Shown here: piece after piece, positions 34,303 through 45,973 of the stretch | Position numbering within the stretch: position 1 is the first letter of the stretch | Layout: each line of letters opens with the position of its first letter | DNA from: Pseudomonas lopnurensis | GTDB taxonomy: Bacteria; Pseudomonadota; Gammaproteobacteria; Pseudomonadales; Pseudomonadaceae | DNA length: 64,000 bases | Reading direction: 5' to 3' | Assembly (NCBI RefSeq): GCF_015070855.1 | Contig: NZ_JADDIX010000014.1 | Span: 1-64,000 of the forward strand | Made by a program: the position numbers and the translations under genes | The notes under the pieces: generated by a model | Seen by the model: only the letters and a program-made list of their open reading frames with translations | What the model was told of the DNA's origin: nothing | Databases searched by the model: none

Positions 34303-34547
34303 TGGTGTTCTCGCTCAGCGAGATCCAGAGGGGCTCCATCACGCTCGCTGATCTTTCTCTCTAACCAGGCCTCCACCTCCGCGACGACGAAGTAAACGCC
34401 AGCCTGTTTGCTCGACCCAAATTTGATGGGACGAGGGAAGCTGGGATCGGCTTCGCGCAGCTTTTCGAGGCCGGAGCGGCTCTTGTCAAAGCAGCGCTGC
34501 AGAGAGGTGTGGCTGATCAGGTATTTTTTGGGGGCGTGTGTCGGCAT
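34299..34547 (-). CDS. AlpA-family regulator / excisionase-type HTH protein
   Basis: 82 residues from the ATG of MPTHAPKKYLISHTSLQR. LREADPSFPRPIKFGSSKQA then VYFVVAEVEAWLERKISERD fits the AlpA/MerR-like small helix-turn-helix, which in P4-like satellites activates integrase or excision functions. A longer in-frame start (105 residues) is possible but less typical. It is the first island gene beside ssrA and is translationally coupled to the DUF3987 gene. Confidence 0.85.
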   Translation of the reverse strand: MPTHAPKKYLISHTSLQRCFDKSRSGLEKLREADPSFPRPIKFGSSKQAGVYFVVAEVEAWLERKISERDGAPLDLAEREHQ

Positions 34548-34742
34548 ATGTGGGGCTCTGTGTGTAAGTCGACACAGATTTAATACCCCTGACTGACCAC
34601 TGTGGCGCGATTTCAAACCGGAAAAGCGTCGGAAAACGTTTTGCCGGATGTGAGGTAAAGACGACAGCCGCGGATGGGCTTCGCGGGTAGGGACGCTGTC
34701 ATAAAGCTGGCATTACCCAGCCAAAACAGCCCCAAAAGACAC

Positions 34743-34775
34743 AAAAAAGGCACTGTAGCTATTCGCTAAGTGCCT
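34743..34775 (-). terminator. Terminator of ssrA supplied by the island
   Basis: On the minus strand, beyond the tmRNA CCA end, AGGCACT pairs with AGTGCCT, extended by TAGC/GCTA with one bulged base, and is followed by six T. It lies inside the island next to the right att repeat, so integration replaces the original terminator at 21956-21989. Confidence 0.8.
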
Positions 34776-34791
34776 GATTTATAAAGCTAAT

Positions 34792-34823
34792 TTGGTGGAG
34801 CCGGGGGGATTTGAACCCCCGTC
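34792..34823. repeat. Proximal attachment repeat within ssrA
   Basis: This 32-base segment at the ssrA 3' end matches 22002-22033 with one difference (A for G at the ninth base). It forms the T-arm and acceptor end of the intact tmRNA gene, so integration restores a functional gene here. Confidence 0.92.
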
Positions 34824-35171
34824 CGCCAGCTCTCCGCTATCGGTTCTACATGCTTAGCCAGATCTATTGAGTTAACTCCGCGCCGCCCGATTGGCAGGGT
34901 GCTTGGAGCGAGCTGTATGAGATTTAGCCGTTACGTCTACAGCGAACTTGGCGGCGATCCTGTTCTATCTGACGGTCATTTCGGGTTTACAGGCATCCCC
35001 TAGTGACCGCTGGCGCCGAAGCGACCAGATGAAGGTTAGGCGGCTAGCGCGTACCCTTCGTAGTTGTCGTCGTTGGCAACTATAGGTTTGCAACAGTTTA
35101 TTTACGAGTTCTGTTACCAACTCGGCATGCCCCTCAAGTTTCGTTACCGGCGTCGAATCCTAATCGGCCCC
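34793..35171 (-). ncRNA. ssrA: tmRNA (SsrA)
   Basis: tmRNA rescues stalled ribosomes by acting as both tRNA-Ala and mRNA. The 5' end GGGGCCGATTAGGATTCGAC and the 3' end CCCCCGGCTCCACCA form a 7-bp acceptor stem with one G-U pair. The T-arm GGGGGTTCAAATCCCCC is present and CCA is encoded. The tag reading frame at 35036-35077 encodes ANDDNYEGYALAA plus stop, ending in the ALAA degron read by ClpXP. Its partner SmpB is encoded at 44487. The 3' end is the attachment site of the island. Confidence 0.97.
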
Positions 35172-35267
35172 TGGTGTCGCTTGTGGTGCTGGGCGCGAGT
35201 GTACGGCTATCTGCAATCCGTGTCGATCAGTTTTTAGCCATGCTGGTTGCAAAATGTACAGCTGGCA

Positions 35268-35297
35268 GCGGCAGGATCGCGCGAACGATCCTGCCGC
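35268..35297 (-). terminator. Hairpin after the small secreted protein gene
   Basis: A perfect 12-bp stem (GCGGCAGGATCG/CGATCCTGCCGC, six-base loop) lies seven bases beyond the stop of the minus-strand gene. A T-run is lacking, so termination may be weak or Rho-aided. Confidence 0.5.
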
Positions 35298-35303
35298 GAT
35301 GGC

Positions 35304-35609
35304 TCAGTTGCCTGCGCCGGAGCCGGAGCCGCTGCTGCCGCCGCTGCCGGTGCTACCAGGGCCCTTGAGTTCCTGCAGGGCCTTGGTGGAATGGGCGATG
35401 CAAGCCTCGGTATCGCCGGCCTGCTGTGCCTGTCGGGCCTGCTGGACGTATTCCTCGACTTGGCTCTTGGCCGGCTCGCCGAGGGTCGCCGTGGTGGTGG
35501 CCATGTTGTCGTCGATTTCCTGCAGATTGGTTTGGCACAGGTCCTGTTGCGCAAAGACGGCGGGGCTGACGAGTAGTACCGCGGATGCGAGCAGTGCGTG
35601 AATTTTCAT
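35304..35609 (-). CDS. Small secreted protein with Gly/Ser-rich tail
   Basis: 101 residues from the ATG of MKIHALLASAVLLVSPAVFA, which has CTGGAGGACC upstream. The signal peptide ends at AVFA-QQ. The mature part has one helical hairpin with two Cys (LCQTNLQEIDDNM, QQAGDTEACIAHSTKALQEL) and ends in a low-complexity GSTGSGGSSGSGSGAGN tail. Periplasmic and of unknown function. It lies between the lactate operon and ssrA. Confidence 0.75.
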   Translation of the reverse strand: MKIHALLASAVLLVSPAVFAQQDLCQTNLQEIDDNMATTTATLGEPAKSQVEEYVQQARQAQQAGDTEACIAHSTKALQELKGPGSTGSGGSSGSGSGAGN

Positions 35610-35791
35610 GGTGGGTCCTCCAGTCTTGTGGACTTCCCGGGCCTGCCTGGCGGACAGCTGAAGCGGCGGCACCGAGTCGAAGTGAACCCGTCACGGGCTC
35701 TAAAATTCGGACTGCGATTGCGCTTGAGCGTTCATCGAAACGACATGAACGGGGCGGCCCCGACACCGCTGTCGGGGCCGTATGTGGCGGG

Positions 35792-38637
<2,846 letters not shown>

Positions 38638-38641
<4 letters not shown>

Positions 38642-39309
38642 GCATCCTCCAGGATCAGCACGATCAGATCCTTAGGCCCGTGGGCACCGTAGGCCAGCAC
38701 CTGCTCGATGTCGGCGGTCTTCGACGGGCCGGAAACCAGCAGCGCGTTGGTCGGCATGCCGGCGGCCCACTGGAACTTCTGCTGGATCTCGTAGAAGTTG
38801 TCGTGGATCTCGCTGGCCTTGAGGAGGGCGAAATGCACCGGCGGCACCAGGCTCATCAGGCGCGGCTCCTCGCGGGTCGGCCACATGATCAGGCTGCCGG
38901 TGGAGGCGATGGCGCCGAGGGTGCCGGTGAGGCTCGCCGGGGTGTCGTCGAACAGCTCGGCCTTCCACTCCTCGACGGGACGGTCGTAGGCCTTGAGCGT
39001 CGGCAGGCCTTCACGGCCGGCGCAATGCTCGGCAAAGCGCCGGCCGTATGGCGTGGTCGGGGCGATCAGCAGACTGGGCAGCTGGCGGTCGTGCAGCAGC
39101 TGTTCCAGCAGCCCCGGCCAGGCGGCGTCCGTGGTCAGGTGGATCTCGGTATGCACCGCTTCCATCAGCTGGCGCAGGCGGGCGATGCGCTGCTCCGGTG
39201 GATAGCTCCACGGCTGGGTCACCAGCGACTCGTCGTAGTCATCCGCGACCGGCGTGGTGCCTTCCAGGCTCTTCTTCAGCTTGGCGAGGATATTGGCCTT
39301 GGCGCTCAT
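38638..39309 (-). CDS. lutC: L-lactate utilisation protein LutC/LldG
   Basis: A 223-residue LUD-domain protein, third subunit of the LutABC (LldEFG) complex that oxidises L-lactate. Typical segments are LLIAPTTPYGRRFAEH, GTLGAIASTGSLIMWPTREE and NALLVSGPSKTADIEQVLAY. It overlaps lutB at its start and the D-lactate dehydrogenase at its end, each by four bases, indicating tight co-translation. Confidence 0.93.
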
Positions 39310-40748
39310 CGCTTGCCCTCCAGGTGCTCACGGGCCAGCTCGTGCAGCGAGCGGGCGGCAGGTTTCGGTGCGCTGTGGTTCTGCGTCCAGGGGCCGACGT
39401 TCGACGGCGTCAGGGCGCGCAGGCGGGTGGCGAAGAAGCCGAACAGGCGGTACAGCGTGGGGCTGGTATTGAGCAGGCGCCAGCCGGCCCAGATCATCCG
39501 TTCCTTCTGCGAATACTTGCTGCCCTGGCCGCGCATGACCTTGTGCGGGTCGTCCGGCGCCTTGACGTTCTCCTCGCGCAGGCGACGCAGGATGGACGGA
39601 ATCGGGATCTTCACCGGGCAGACTTCGCCGCAGGCGCCGCACAGCGAGGAGGCGCTGGGATGGTCCGGGACCTTGTCCAGGCCGACCATGTGCGGGGTGA
39701 TGATCTTGCCGATCGGGCCGGGATAGACCTCACCGTAGGTGTGGCCGCCGACGCGGGTGTAGACCGGGCAGTGGTTCATGCAGGCGCCGCAGCGGATGCA
39801 GTTGAGCGTCTGGCGCAGCTCGCTGTCGGCGAAGGCCTGGCTGCGGCCGTTGTCCAGCAGGATCAGGTGCACTTCCTGCGGGCCGTCCAGCTCGTGCGCC
39901 TTGCGCGGGCTGGAGATCATATTGACGTAGGTGGTGATCGGCTGGCCCAGCGCCGAGCGGGTCAGCAGCGAGAGCAGCGGCACCACGTCACGCAGGTTCT
40001 CTACCACCTTCTCGATGCCGGTGACGGCGATGTGCACCGGCGGCACCGTGGTCGACATGCGGCCGTTGCCCTCGTTCTCGACGAGTAGCAGGGTGCCGGT
40101 CTCGGCCACCGCGAAGTTGACGCCGGAGACGCCGATGTCGGCCTCGAAGAACTTCTGCCGCAGCGTGCGGCGGCCGATCTGGATGAGCTGGTCGACGTCC
40201 TTGGTGTACTCCACGCCGAGCTTGTCGTGGAACAGCGAGGCGACCTGGCCGGCGTTCTTGTGGATCGCCGGCATGATGATGTGCGATGGTTTCTCGTGGT
40301 CGAGCTGGACGATGTACTCGCCCATGTCCGACTCCAGGCTCTCGATGCCGTGGCCTTCGAGGAAATGGTTCATTTCCATCTCTTCGCTGACCATCGATTT
40401 GCCCTTGATCACCTGGCGCGCCTCGTGGGCGCGGGCGATCTCGAGGACGATCCCGTTGGCCTCCTCGATGGTTTCGGCCCAGTGCACCTGCACCCCGTTG
40501 CGGGTCAGGTTGGCTTCCAGCCGCTCGAGCAGTTCGGGCAACCTGGACAGCGCGCGGGCGCGGATATGGTTGCCCATCTCGCGCAGGCGCTCGCGTTCGT
40601 CGGCATCGCTGAAAGCGGTGGCGCGCTTGGTCATCAGCGAGTCCATGGCGGTGCGGAAATTGCGCCGCAACTGATCGTCACCCAGGGCGTTGTGGGCACG
40701 GCCCTTGAAATCCAGCTCGACGGCCGGGATGCGCTGTTCGGCGTTCAT
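39306..40748 (-). CDS. lutB: L-lactate oxidation iron-sulfur protein LutB/LldF
   Basis: 480 residues. An N-terminal LUD domain (residues about 60-300, with VNFAVAETGTLLLVENEGNG) is followed by ferredoxin-like Cys clusters (CIRCGACMNHCPVYTRVGG and CGACGEVCPVKIP), the electron-transfer part of LutABC. The start is at MNAEQRIPAVELDFKGRAH, whose ATG overlaps the lutA stop (ATGA). A much longer open frame upstream lies over lutA and is not coding. Confidence 0.95.
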   Translation of the reverse strand: MNAEQRIPAVELDFKGRAHNALGDDQLRRNFRTAMDSLMTKRATAFSDADERERLREMGNHIRARALSRLPELLERLEANLTRNGVQVHWAETIEEANGIVLEIARAHEARQVIKGKSMVSEEMEMNHFLEGHGIESLESDMGEYIVQLDHEKPSHIIMPAIHKNAGQVASLFHDKLGVEYTKDVDQLIQIGRRTLRQKFFEADIGVSGVNFAVAETGTLLLVENEGNGRMSTTVPPVHIAVTGIEKVVENLRDVVPLLSLLTRSALGQPITTYVNMISSPRKAHELDGPQEVHLILLDNGRSQAFADSELRQTLNCIRCGACMNHCPVYTRVGGHTYGEVYPGPIGKIITPHMVGLDKVPDHPSASSLCGACGEVCPVKIPIPSILRRLREENVKAPDDPHKVMRGQGSKYSQKERMIWAGWRLLNTSPTLYRLFGFFATRLRALTPSNVGPWTQNHSAPKPAARSLHELAREHLEGKR

Positions 40749-41566
40749 CGGGCACCTCCGGTGCGCTGCCAGAGGAAGGAGGCCAGGTGCTGGCCGCGCA
40801 GGGCTTCGCGCTGTTTTTCCAGCGCGCCGTTGATGTTCATCAAGCAGCCGCAATCGGCGCTGACCACTTGGTGCGCGCCGGATTCCTTCAGCGCGCGGGT
40901 CTTGTCCGCCACCATGGCACCGGAGATGTCGGGCATGCGCACCGAGAAGGTACCGCCGAAGCCGCAGCACTCGCTCTCGTGGTCATGCTCGACGCGCTCG
41001 ACCTGGCCCAGTTGGGCGAGCAGGGCGCGGCCGTGCAGGTGGGTGTTCATCTCGCGACGGGCCGAGCAGGAGGTATGCAGGGCGACCCTGGTTGGCGATC
41101 CCGCGTCCTGGTATTCGACCTTGCAGACGTTGAGCAGGAACTCAGCCAGTTCGAAGGTGCGCGCGGCCAGTGCCTCGGCCTTGCGCAGGGTTTCCGGCTC
41201 GTCCTTGAACAGCTCCAGATAATGGTGGCGCAGCATGCCGGCGCAGGAGCCCGAGGGCACCACCACCGGCCAGTCATTGGCGAACAATGCCAGCTGCGCC
41301 CGCGCGACCCGGCGTGCCTCGTCGGTGTAGCCGGTGGTGTAGGCCGGCTGGCCGCAGCAGGTCTGGCCCTGGGGGAAATGCACCCGCAGCCCCTCGCGTT
41401 CCAGCAGGCGGATGGCGTCGAGCCCCGCCTCGGGGTAGAACAGGTCCACCACGCAGGTGCCGAACAGGTAGACCTGGCTCGGTTTGGCCGGGTACTGGCG
41501 TGGCTGTGGCAGGGGGGGCGCAACGCGGGTGGCGTTCGGCGCGGCGTCGTAGAAAAGTTCGCTCAT
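40745..41566 (-). CDS. lutA: L-lactate oxidation CCG-domain protein LutA/LldE
   Basis: 273 residues with two CCG domains typical of heterodisulfide reductase-like subunits: QTCCGQPAYTTGYTDEARRV with PSGSCAGMLRHHY, and HTSCSARREM with SECCGFGGTFSVRMPDIS. First subunit of LutABC. The ATG of MSELFYDAAPN was chosen because GGAG lies nine bases upstream; an earlier in-frame start would add 15 residues. It follows the permease gene after 117 bases. Confidence 0.93.
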   Translation of the reverse strand: MSELFYDAAPNATRVAPPLPQPRQYPAKPSQVYLFGTCVVDLFYPEAGLDAIRLLEREGLRVHFPQGQTCCGQPAYTTGYTDEARRVARAQLALFANDWPVVVPSGSCAGMLRHHYLELFKDEPETLRKAEALAARTFELAEFLLNVCKVEYQDAGSPTRVALHTSCSARREMNTHLHGRALLAQLGQVERVEHDHESECCGFGGTFSVRMPDISGAMVADKTRALKESGAHQVVSADCGCLMNINGALEKQREALRGQHLASFLWQRTGGAR

Positions 41567-41683
41567 CGGCTCAGGCTCCGGGTGGTCCCGGTTATACGCC
41601 TCGCGCGGCAATGGCGCGGGCGACGGGTCACAGTTGAAACGGCTTCGCCCCGGCTTGGCCGGGGCGAGCGTGTCATGGGGTGA

Positions 41684-43378
41684 TCAGACACCGACCAGCG
41701 GATCGGTCACGCCCAACAGGTAGATCGCGATCAGGCCGATCGCCCCAGTGAACAGCACATAGTACAGCGTAGGCCATACGGTCTTGCGCAGCGTCTGGCC
41801 TTCGCGGCCGAGCAGGCCGACCGTGGCCGAGGCGGCAACCACGTTGTGGATCGCGACCATGTTGCCGGCGGCGGCGCCAACGGCCTGGGTGGCGACGATC
41901 ATCGCGCCGGAGATGCCGAGGTTGTGTGCCACGCCATACTGGAACTGGCTGAACATCATGTTGCTGACGGTATTCGAGCCGGCAAGGAATGCGCCCAGCG
42001 CGCCGACGGTTGGCGCCAGCAGCGGGTAGATGCCGCCAACGCTATCGGCCACGTAGCGGGCCATGGCGATCGGCATGCTCGGCAGGTCGCCGGCGTTGAT
42101 ACCGGAGTTGATCAGGATGCGTACCATCGGCACGGTGAACAGCAGGACGAAGCCGGCGCTCAGCAGCACGCTGCTGGACTCCTTCACCGCCGCCTTCAGT
42201 TCGGCTGCGCGCATGCCGTGGAGAACGAAGGTGATCAGGACCACGGCAACGAGGATGCCGCCCGGCAGGTAGAGTGGTTCGATGCTGGCGTTGATGCCGG
42301 CCTCGCCGAGAATATTGGCGAAGGCGATGGTCACCGACTTCAGTGCCGCGCCGACCTGCGGGAAGACGCGGCTGATGACCAGCAGCAGACCGACCAGCAC
42401 GTAGGGCAGCCAGGCGCGCAGCGCGCTCATCGGGCGGGCGGTCATCTCGTCCAGCTTCATCTCGATGCTGCCCATCCAGTCGCTCGGCCAGTCCTTGCTG
42501 TCAGCGAAGTCCCAGGGTGTCTTCGGCACCAGGAAGTTGAAGCGGGCCGCGGTGGTGACGATGGCCAGGCCGATCAGGCCGCCCAGCAGCGACGGGAACT
42601 CGGGGCCGAGGAACACGCCGGTGGCGACGTAGGGCAGGGTGAAGGCCAGGCCGGCGAAGATCGCGAACGGCAGCACTTCCAGGCCGGCTTTCCAGCTTTT
42701 TTCCTTGCCGAAGAAACGGGTCAGCATCATCGCCATGACCAGTGGCATCACGGTGCCGACGATGGCGTGGGTGATGGCCACGCTGCTGGTGATCTGCTGC
42801 AGAAAGATGTCCCAGCTCGAACCCTGTGCCGCCAGCTGGGCGCCGAGGGTGGCCGTGTCGAGGCCGCTGTTGATGCCGACCACGATGGGGGTGCCGACCG
42901 CGCCGAAGGACACCGGGGTGCTTTGTACGAGCATGCCCACCAGCACCGCGGCCATGGCCGGGAAGCCGACCGCGACCAGCAGCGGGGCGGCGATGGCCGC
43001 CGGCGTGCCGAAGCCGGACGCGCCTTCGATGAAGCAGCCGAACAGCCAGCCGATGATGATCGCCTGGATACGGCGGTCGACGCTGATGGTGGTGAAGCCG
43101 GCGCGGATCGCAGTGATGCCGCCGGAATGTTTAAGGGTATTGAGCAGCAGGATCGCGCCGAAGATGATCCACAGCAGACCGAGGGTGATGACCAGGCCCT
43201 GCAGGGTCGAGGCGATGATCCGGTTGAAGCTCATGTCCCAGACGAACAGCGCGATGGCGCCGGTGACCAGGTACACCAGCGGCATGGCGCGGCTGGCGGG
43301 CCAGCGCAGGCCGATCAGCAGGACGGCGGCGAGCAGAATCGGGGAGAAGGCGAACAGGGCGAGCATTCCACTGGACAT
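41684..43378 (-). CDS. lldP: L-lactate permease
   Basis: A 564-residue polytopic membrane protein of the LctP family, which imports L-lactate, D-lactate and glycolate with protons. Conserved segments include [56 protein letters not shown] and [21 protein letters not shown]. First gene of the lactate operon, divergent from lldR. A perfect operator palindrome lies 111 bases upstream. Confidence 0.95.
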   Translation of the reverse strand: MSSGMLALFAFSPILLAAVLLIGLRWPASRAMPLVYLVTGAIALFVWDMSFNRIIASTLQGLVITLGLLWIIFGAILLLNTLKHSGGITAIRAGFTTISVDRRIQAIIIGWLFGCFIEGASGFGTPAAIAAPLLVAVGFPAMAAVLVGMLVQSTPVSFGAVGTPIVVGINSGLDTATLGAQLAAQGSSWDIFLQQITSSVAITHAIVGTVMPLVMAMMLTRFFGKEKSWKAGLEVLPFAIFAGLAFTLPYVATGVFLGPEFPSLLGGLIGLAIVTTAARFNFLVPKTPWDFADSKDWPSDWMGSIEMKLDEMTARPMSALRAWLPYVLVGLLLVISRVFPQVGAALKSVTIAFANILGEAGINASIEPLYLPGGILVAVVLITFVLHGMRAAELKAAVKESSSVLLSAGFVLLFTVPMVRILINSGINAGDLPSMPIAMARYVADSVGGIYPLLAPTVGALGAFLAGSNTVSNMMFSQFQYGVAHNLGISGAMIVATQAVGAAAGNMVAIHNVVAASATVGLLGREGQTLRKTVWPTLYYVLFTGAIGLIAIYLLGVTDPLVGV

Positions 43379-43488
43379 GTCAGACCTCCGCCGTCACGTT
43401 GCACTGGTAATGACCCGGCAGGCCCGTGGGATGACAGCTGAACAGAAACGGCATGGATGATCCTCTTCTTGTTGGATGCTCATCTTGT

Positions 43489-43507
43489 AAATTGGTAATA
43501 CCAATTT
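43489..43507. promoter_or_regulatory. LldR operator O1
   Basis: The perfect 9-1-9 palindrome AAATTGGTAATACCAATTT has the TTGGT-N3-ACCAA core bound by FadR-subfamily regulators such as LldR and PdhR. It lies in the lldP/lldR divergent region, 111 bases before lldP. Confidence 0.85.
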
Positions 43508-43633
43508 GCGGTAGAGAGAGGCCAGCGTAAGAGTTCGCTTGTCAATACGTCAATGCGACTTCCATAGACTTTGGTCGCAAAGGTGTGCCTTGCGGGGCAC
43601 CGGGGCTCTCGCTAGTCTGAGGTTTTTATGTAG

Positions 43634-43644
43634 TGGTCAAACCA
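43634..43644. promoter_or_regulatory. LldR operator O2 (candidate)
   Basis: TGGTCAAACCA keeps the TGGT-N3-ACCA core of O1 and lies 13 bases before the lldR start, in position to autoregulate. Two separated operators would allow looping, as described for E. coli LldR. Confidence 0.6.
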
Positions 43645-43656
43645 ATCGAGGCGGAA

Positions 43657-44439
43657 ATGGAAGTGGGAATGGTGCGCCAGCGGCGGCTGGCCGACGGCAT
43701 TGTCGCGCAACTGGAAACGATGATTCTCGAAGGTACGCTCAAGGCGGGCGAGCGCCTGCCGGCCGAGCGCGTGCTGGCCGAGCAGTTCGGCGTATCGCGC
43801 CCATCGCTGCGCGAAGCGATCCAGAAGCTGGCGGCCAAGGGGCTGCTGATCAGCCGGCATGGTGGCGGCACCTTCGTCGCCGAGTCGCTGGGTTCGACCT
43901 TCAGCGATCCGCTGCTGCACCTCTTGGAGAACAACAGCGATGCCCAGCGCGACCTGCTCGAGTTCCGTCATACCCTGGAAGGCAGCTGCGCCTATTACGC
44001 GGCGTTGCGCGCCACCGAGGTGGATCGTCAGCGCCTGACCGAAGCCTTCGAAGTGCTACAGGACTGCTATGCCCGCGAGGGCAAGGTCACCCGCGCAGAG
44101 GAGGGCGCAGCCGATGCGCAGTTCCACCTGGCCATCGCCGAAGCCAGCCACAATGCCGTATTGCTGCACACCATCCGCGGTCTGTTCGACCTGCTCAAGC
44201 GCAACGTGGTGACCAATATCGGCGGGATGTACGCCTTGCGCGACGAAACCCGCGACATGCTCATGAGCCAGCACCGGGAGCTTTACGAGACGATCATGGC
44301 GCGCCGCGCGGCCGAGGCCCGCGACGTGATCCATCGGCACATCAATTACGTGCAGGAAGTGCTGGCCGAGGGGCAGCAGGAAGCCCGACGCCTGGCGCGC
44401 GCGCAGCGCAGGCACGGCGACAAGGCGAAGGGGGGATAG
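43657..44439 (+). CDS. lldR: GntR/FadR-family lactate regulator LldR
   Basis: About 260 residues. An N-terminal GntR winged helix (RLADGIVAQLETMILEGTLK, LPAERVLAEQFGVSRPSLRE) and a C-terminal FCD domain (LLEFRHTLEGSCAYYAALRA, AQFHLAIAEASHN, MSQHRELYETIMARRAAEAR) give a typical FadR-type lactate-responsive repressor. The ATG at 43657, preceded by GAGGCGGAA, is preferred over a GTG at 43633 that would sit inside operator O2. It is divergent from lldP and should repress the lactate operon until lactate binds. Confidence 0.92.
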   Translation: MEVGMVRQRRLADGIVAQLETMILEGTLKAGERLPAERVLAEQFGVSRPSLREAIQKLAAKGLLISRHGGGTFVAESLGSTFSDPLLHLLENNSDAQRDLLEFRHTLEGSCAYYAALRATEVDRQRLTEAFEVLQDCYAREGKVTRAEEGAADAQFHLAIAEASHNAVLLHTIRGLFDLLKRNVVTNIGGMYALRDETRDMLMSQHRELYETIMARRAAEARDVIHRHINYVQEVLAEGQQEARRLARAQRRHGDKAKGG

Positions 44440-44486
44440 GAGGTTCCTGGCTGAAAGGGCAGGCTATCGCTTGAAGCCGCCTCGCC

Positions 44487-44969
44487 TCAGTCGTCCTTGC
44501 CCTTGCTGCGCATGGCGCGCTGGATCTCGCGGGCCGAATCGCGCTCCTTCTCGGTGTGGCGCTTGTCGAACTCCTTCTTGCCCTTGCCCAGGGCGATCTC
44601 GCACTTGACCATGTGCTTCTTCCAGTACAGCGACAGCGCGACGCAGGCGTAGCCCTTCTGCTGCACGGCACCGAACAGCTTGCCCAGCTCGCGCTTGTTC
44701 AGCAGCAGCTTGCGAGTGCGCGTCGGGTCGGCGATGACATGGGTGCTGGCGGTAGTCAGCGGGGTGATGTGGCAGCCCATCAGCCAGGCTTCGCCATCCT
44801 TGAGTAGCACGTAGCTGTCCACCAGTTGCGCCTTTCCGGCGCGCAGGCTTTTCACTTCCCAGCCAGCCAGGACGAGGCCAGCCTCGAACTTCTGCTCGAT
44901 GAAGTAATCGTGTAGCGCTTTCTTGTTCAGCGCGATGGTCCCGGGGGACTGTTTCTTCTGTTTGGCCAT
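44487..44969 (-). CDS. smpB: SsrA-binding protein SmpB
   Basis: A 160-residue OB-fold RNA-binding protein that carries tmRNA into stalled ribosomes. It starts [20 protein letters not shown] and contains [20 protein letters not shown] and the conserved GCHITP. The basic C-terminal tail ([20 protein letters not shown]) binds the mRNA channel. A longer frame upstream of the ATG at 44969 is unsupported. Its RNA partner ssrA is about 9.3 kb away on the same strand. Confidence 0.97.
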   Translation of the reverse strand: MAKQKKQSPGTIALNKKALHDYFIEQKFEAGLVLAGWEVKSLRAGKAQLVDSYVLLKDGEAWLMGCHITPLTTASTHVIADPTRTRKLLLNKRELGKLFGAVQQKGYACVALSLYWKKHMVKCEIALGKGKKEFDKRHTEKERDSAREIQRAMRSKGKDD

Positions 44970-45187
44970 AGGGGGCGCATTATAGGGAGTCCCGCTGCGG
45001 CTGGCGACAGCCTGCGCAGGAGGGATGGCAGAAACTTGAGGGGGCGGCACATATCCCGGACAATATGCCGGCCTTTGCGCCGAACCGGCGTCTGTCGGTG
45101 CCCGGATGGGTGTGGCCGGCGGTGCCGGCTGCGCCGGGGTCGTTCAGGATGGCGCCCAACGAAATGACGAAGAAGTAGAAGGTCTGC

Positions 45188-45622
45188 ATGACGACGCACA
45201 TTCAACGCTCGGCGCTGCTGCCATATCCGGCGCAGGCACTGTTCGACATGGTCAACGACGTAGCCAGTTATCCACAGTTCCTGCCCTGGTGTTCGGCGAC
45301 CGAGGTGCTGTCCAGCAGCGACACCGAGATGCATGCCAGCATGACGGTGGCCAAGGCGGGGTTGAGTCAGCGCTTCATGACGCGCAATGCCCTGCAGGGG
45401 GGCAAGCGGATCGAGATGACGCTCGAGGAAGGGCCGTTCAGTCATCTTCACGGCATCTGGGAATTCAGGGCACTGGGCGAGAAGGCCTGCAAGATCAGCC
45501 TCGACCTGACTTTCGATTACGCCGGGCCGCTGGTCAAGGCCACGCTCGGGCCGTTGTTCAACCAGGCTGCCAATACCCTGGTGGATGCGTTCTGCGAACG
45601 GGCGAAACAACTCTATGGATAA
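45188..45622 (+). CDS. ratA: RatA/COQ10-like START-domain protein
   Basis: 144 residues with the polyketide-cyclase/START-like fold: RSALLPYPAQALFDMVNDVA, YPQFLPWCSATEVLSSSDTE and a C-terminal GPLFNQAANTLVDAFCERAK. RatA was reported in E. coli as a ribosome-association inhibitor; relatives are COQ10-type ubiquinone-binding proteins. It overlaps ratB by eight bases and is divergent from smpB, a conserved gammaproteobacterial order. Confidence 0.92.
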   Translation: MTTHIQRSALLPYPAQALFDMVNDVASYPQFLPWCSATEVLSSSDTEMHASMTVAKAGLSQRFMTRNALQGGKRIEMTLEEGPFSHLHGIWEFRALGEKACKISLDLTFDYAGPLVKATLGPLFNQAANTLVDAFCERAKQLYG

Positions 45623-45929
45623 GCAACCGATTGCCGTCGAAGTCGTCTATGCCCTGGCTGACAGGCAGAAGCTGCTGCGCTTGACCGTGCCCGCGGGCAC
45701 GACCGTGCGCGAGGCGGCGTTGCGCTCGGGAATGGATGCGCATTTCCCCGGCCTGGAGCTGGCCAGCGCGCCGCTGGGCATCTTCGGCAAGGCGGTGCCC
45801 AAGCCGGACGAGCGCGTCCTGGCGGAGGGCGAGCGCGTGGAGATCTACCGCCCGCTGATCGCCGATCCGAAGGAGGTGCGCAAGCAGCGGGCTGCGCGTG
45901 CGGTCAAGAACAAGGCGGAAGACTCCTGA
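45615..45929 (+). CDS. ratB: RatB/RnfH-family ubiquitin-like protein
   Basis: 104 residues with a beta-grasp fold: [60 protein letters not shown]. RnfH/RatB proteins are small ubiquitin-like proteins of unclear role. The start at MDKQPIAVEV was chosen within the ratA stop region; an earlier ATG at 45585 would overlap ratA further. A bidirectional terminator follows. Confidence 0.9.
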   Translation: MDKQPIAVEVVYALADRQKLLRLTVPAGTTVREAALRSGMDAHFPGLELASAPLGIFGKAVPKPDERVLAEGERVEIYRPLIADPKEVRKQRAARAVKNKAEDS

Positions 45930-45945
45930 GGCGTAAGCTGTTGGC

Positions 45946-45972
45946 AAAACGCCCGGACTAGCCGGGCGTTTT
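45946..45972. terminator. Bidirectional terminator between ratB and bamE
   Basis: AAAACGCCCGG pairs exactly with CCGGGCGTTTT across a five-base loop, with T-runs on both strands, between the convergent ratB and bamE genes. Confidence 0.88.
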
Positions 45973-45973
45973 C

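Larger units (their letters stand above)
22002..34823. mobile_element. Integrated genomic island in ssrA (about 12.8 kb)
   Basis: The island is bounded by 32-base direct repeats of the ssrA 3' end. It contains a tyrosine integrase with excisionase-like gene, an AlpA regulator with DUF3987 protein, a serine recombinase, a PstI/BsuBI-type restriction-modification system, a tandem-repeat array, a two-gene AT-rich module and several small orphan genes. No capsid, tail, lysis or conjugation genes are visible. The int, alpA and DUF3987 combination and the size suit a phage satellite-like or mobilisable island, but that is inference. The intact ssrA lies at the right end. Confidence 0.9.
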
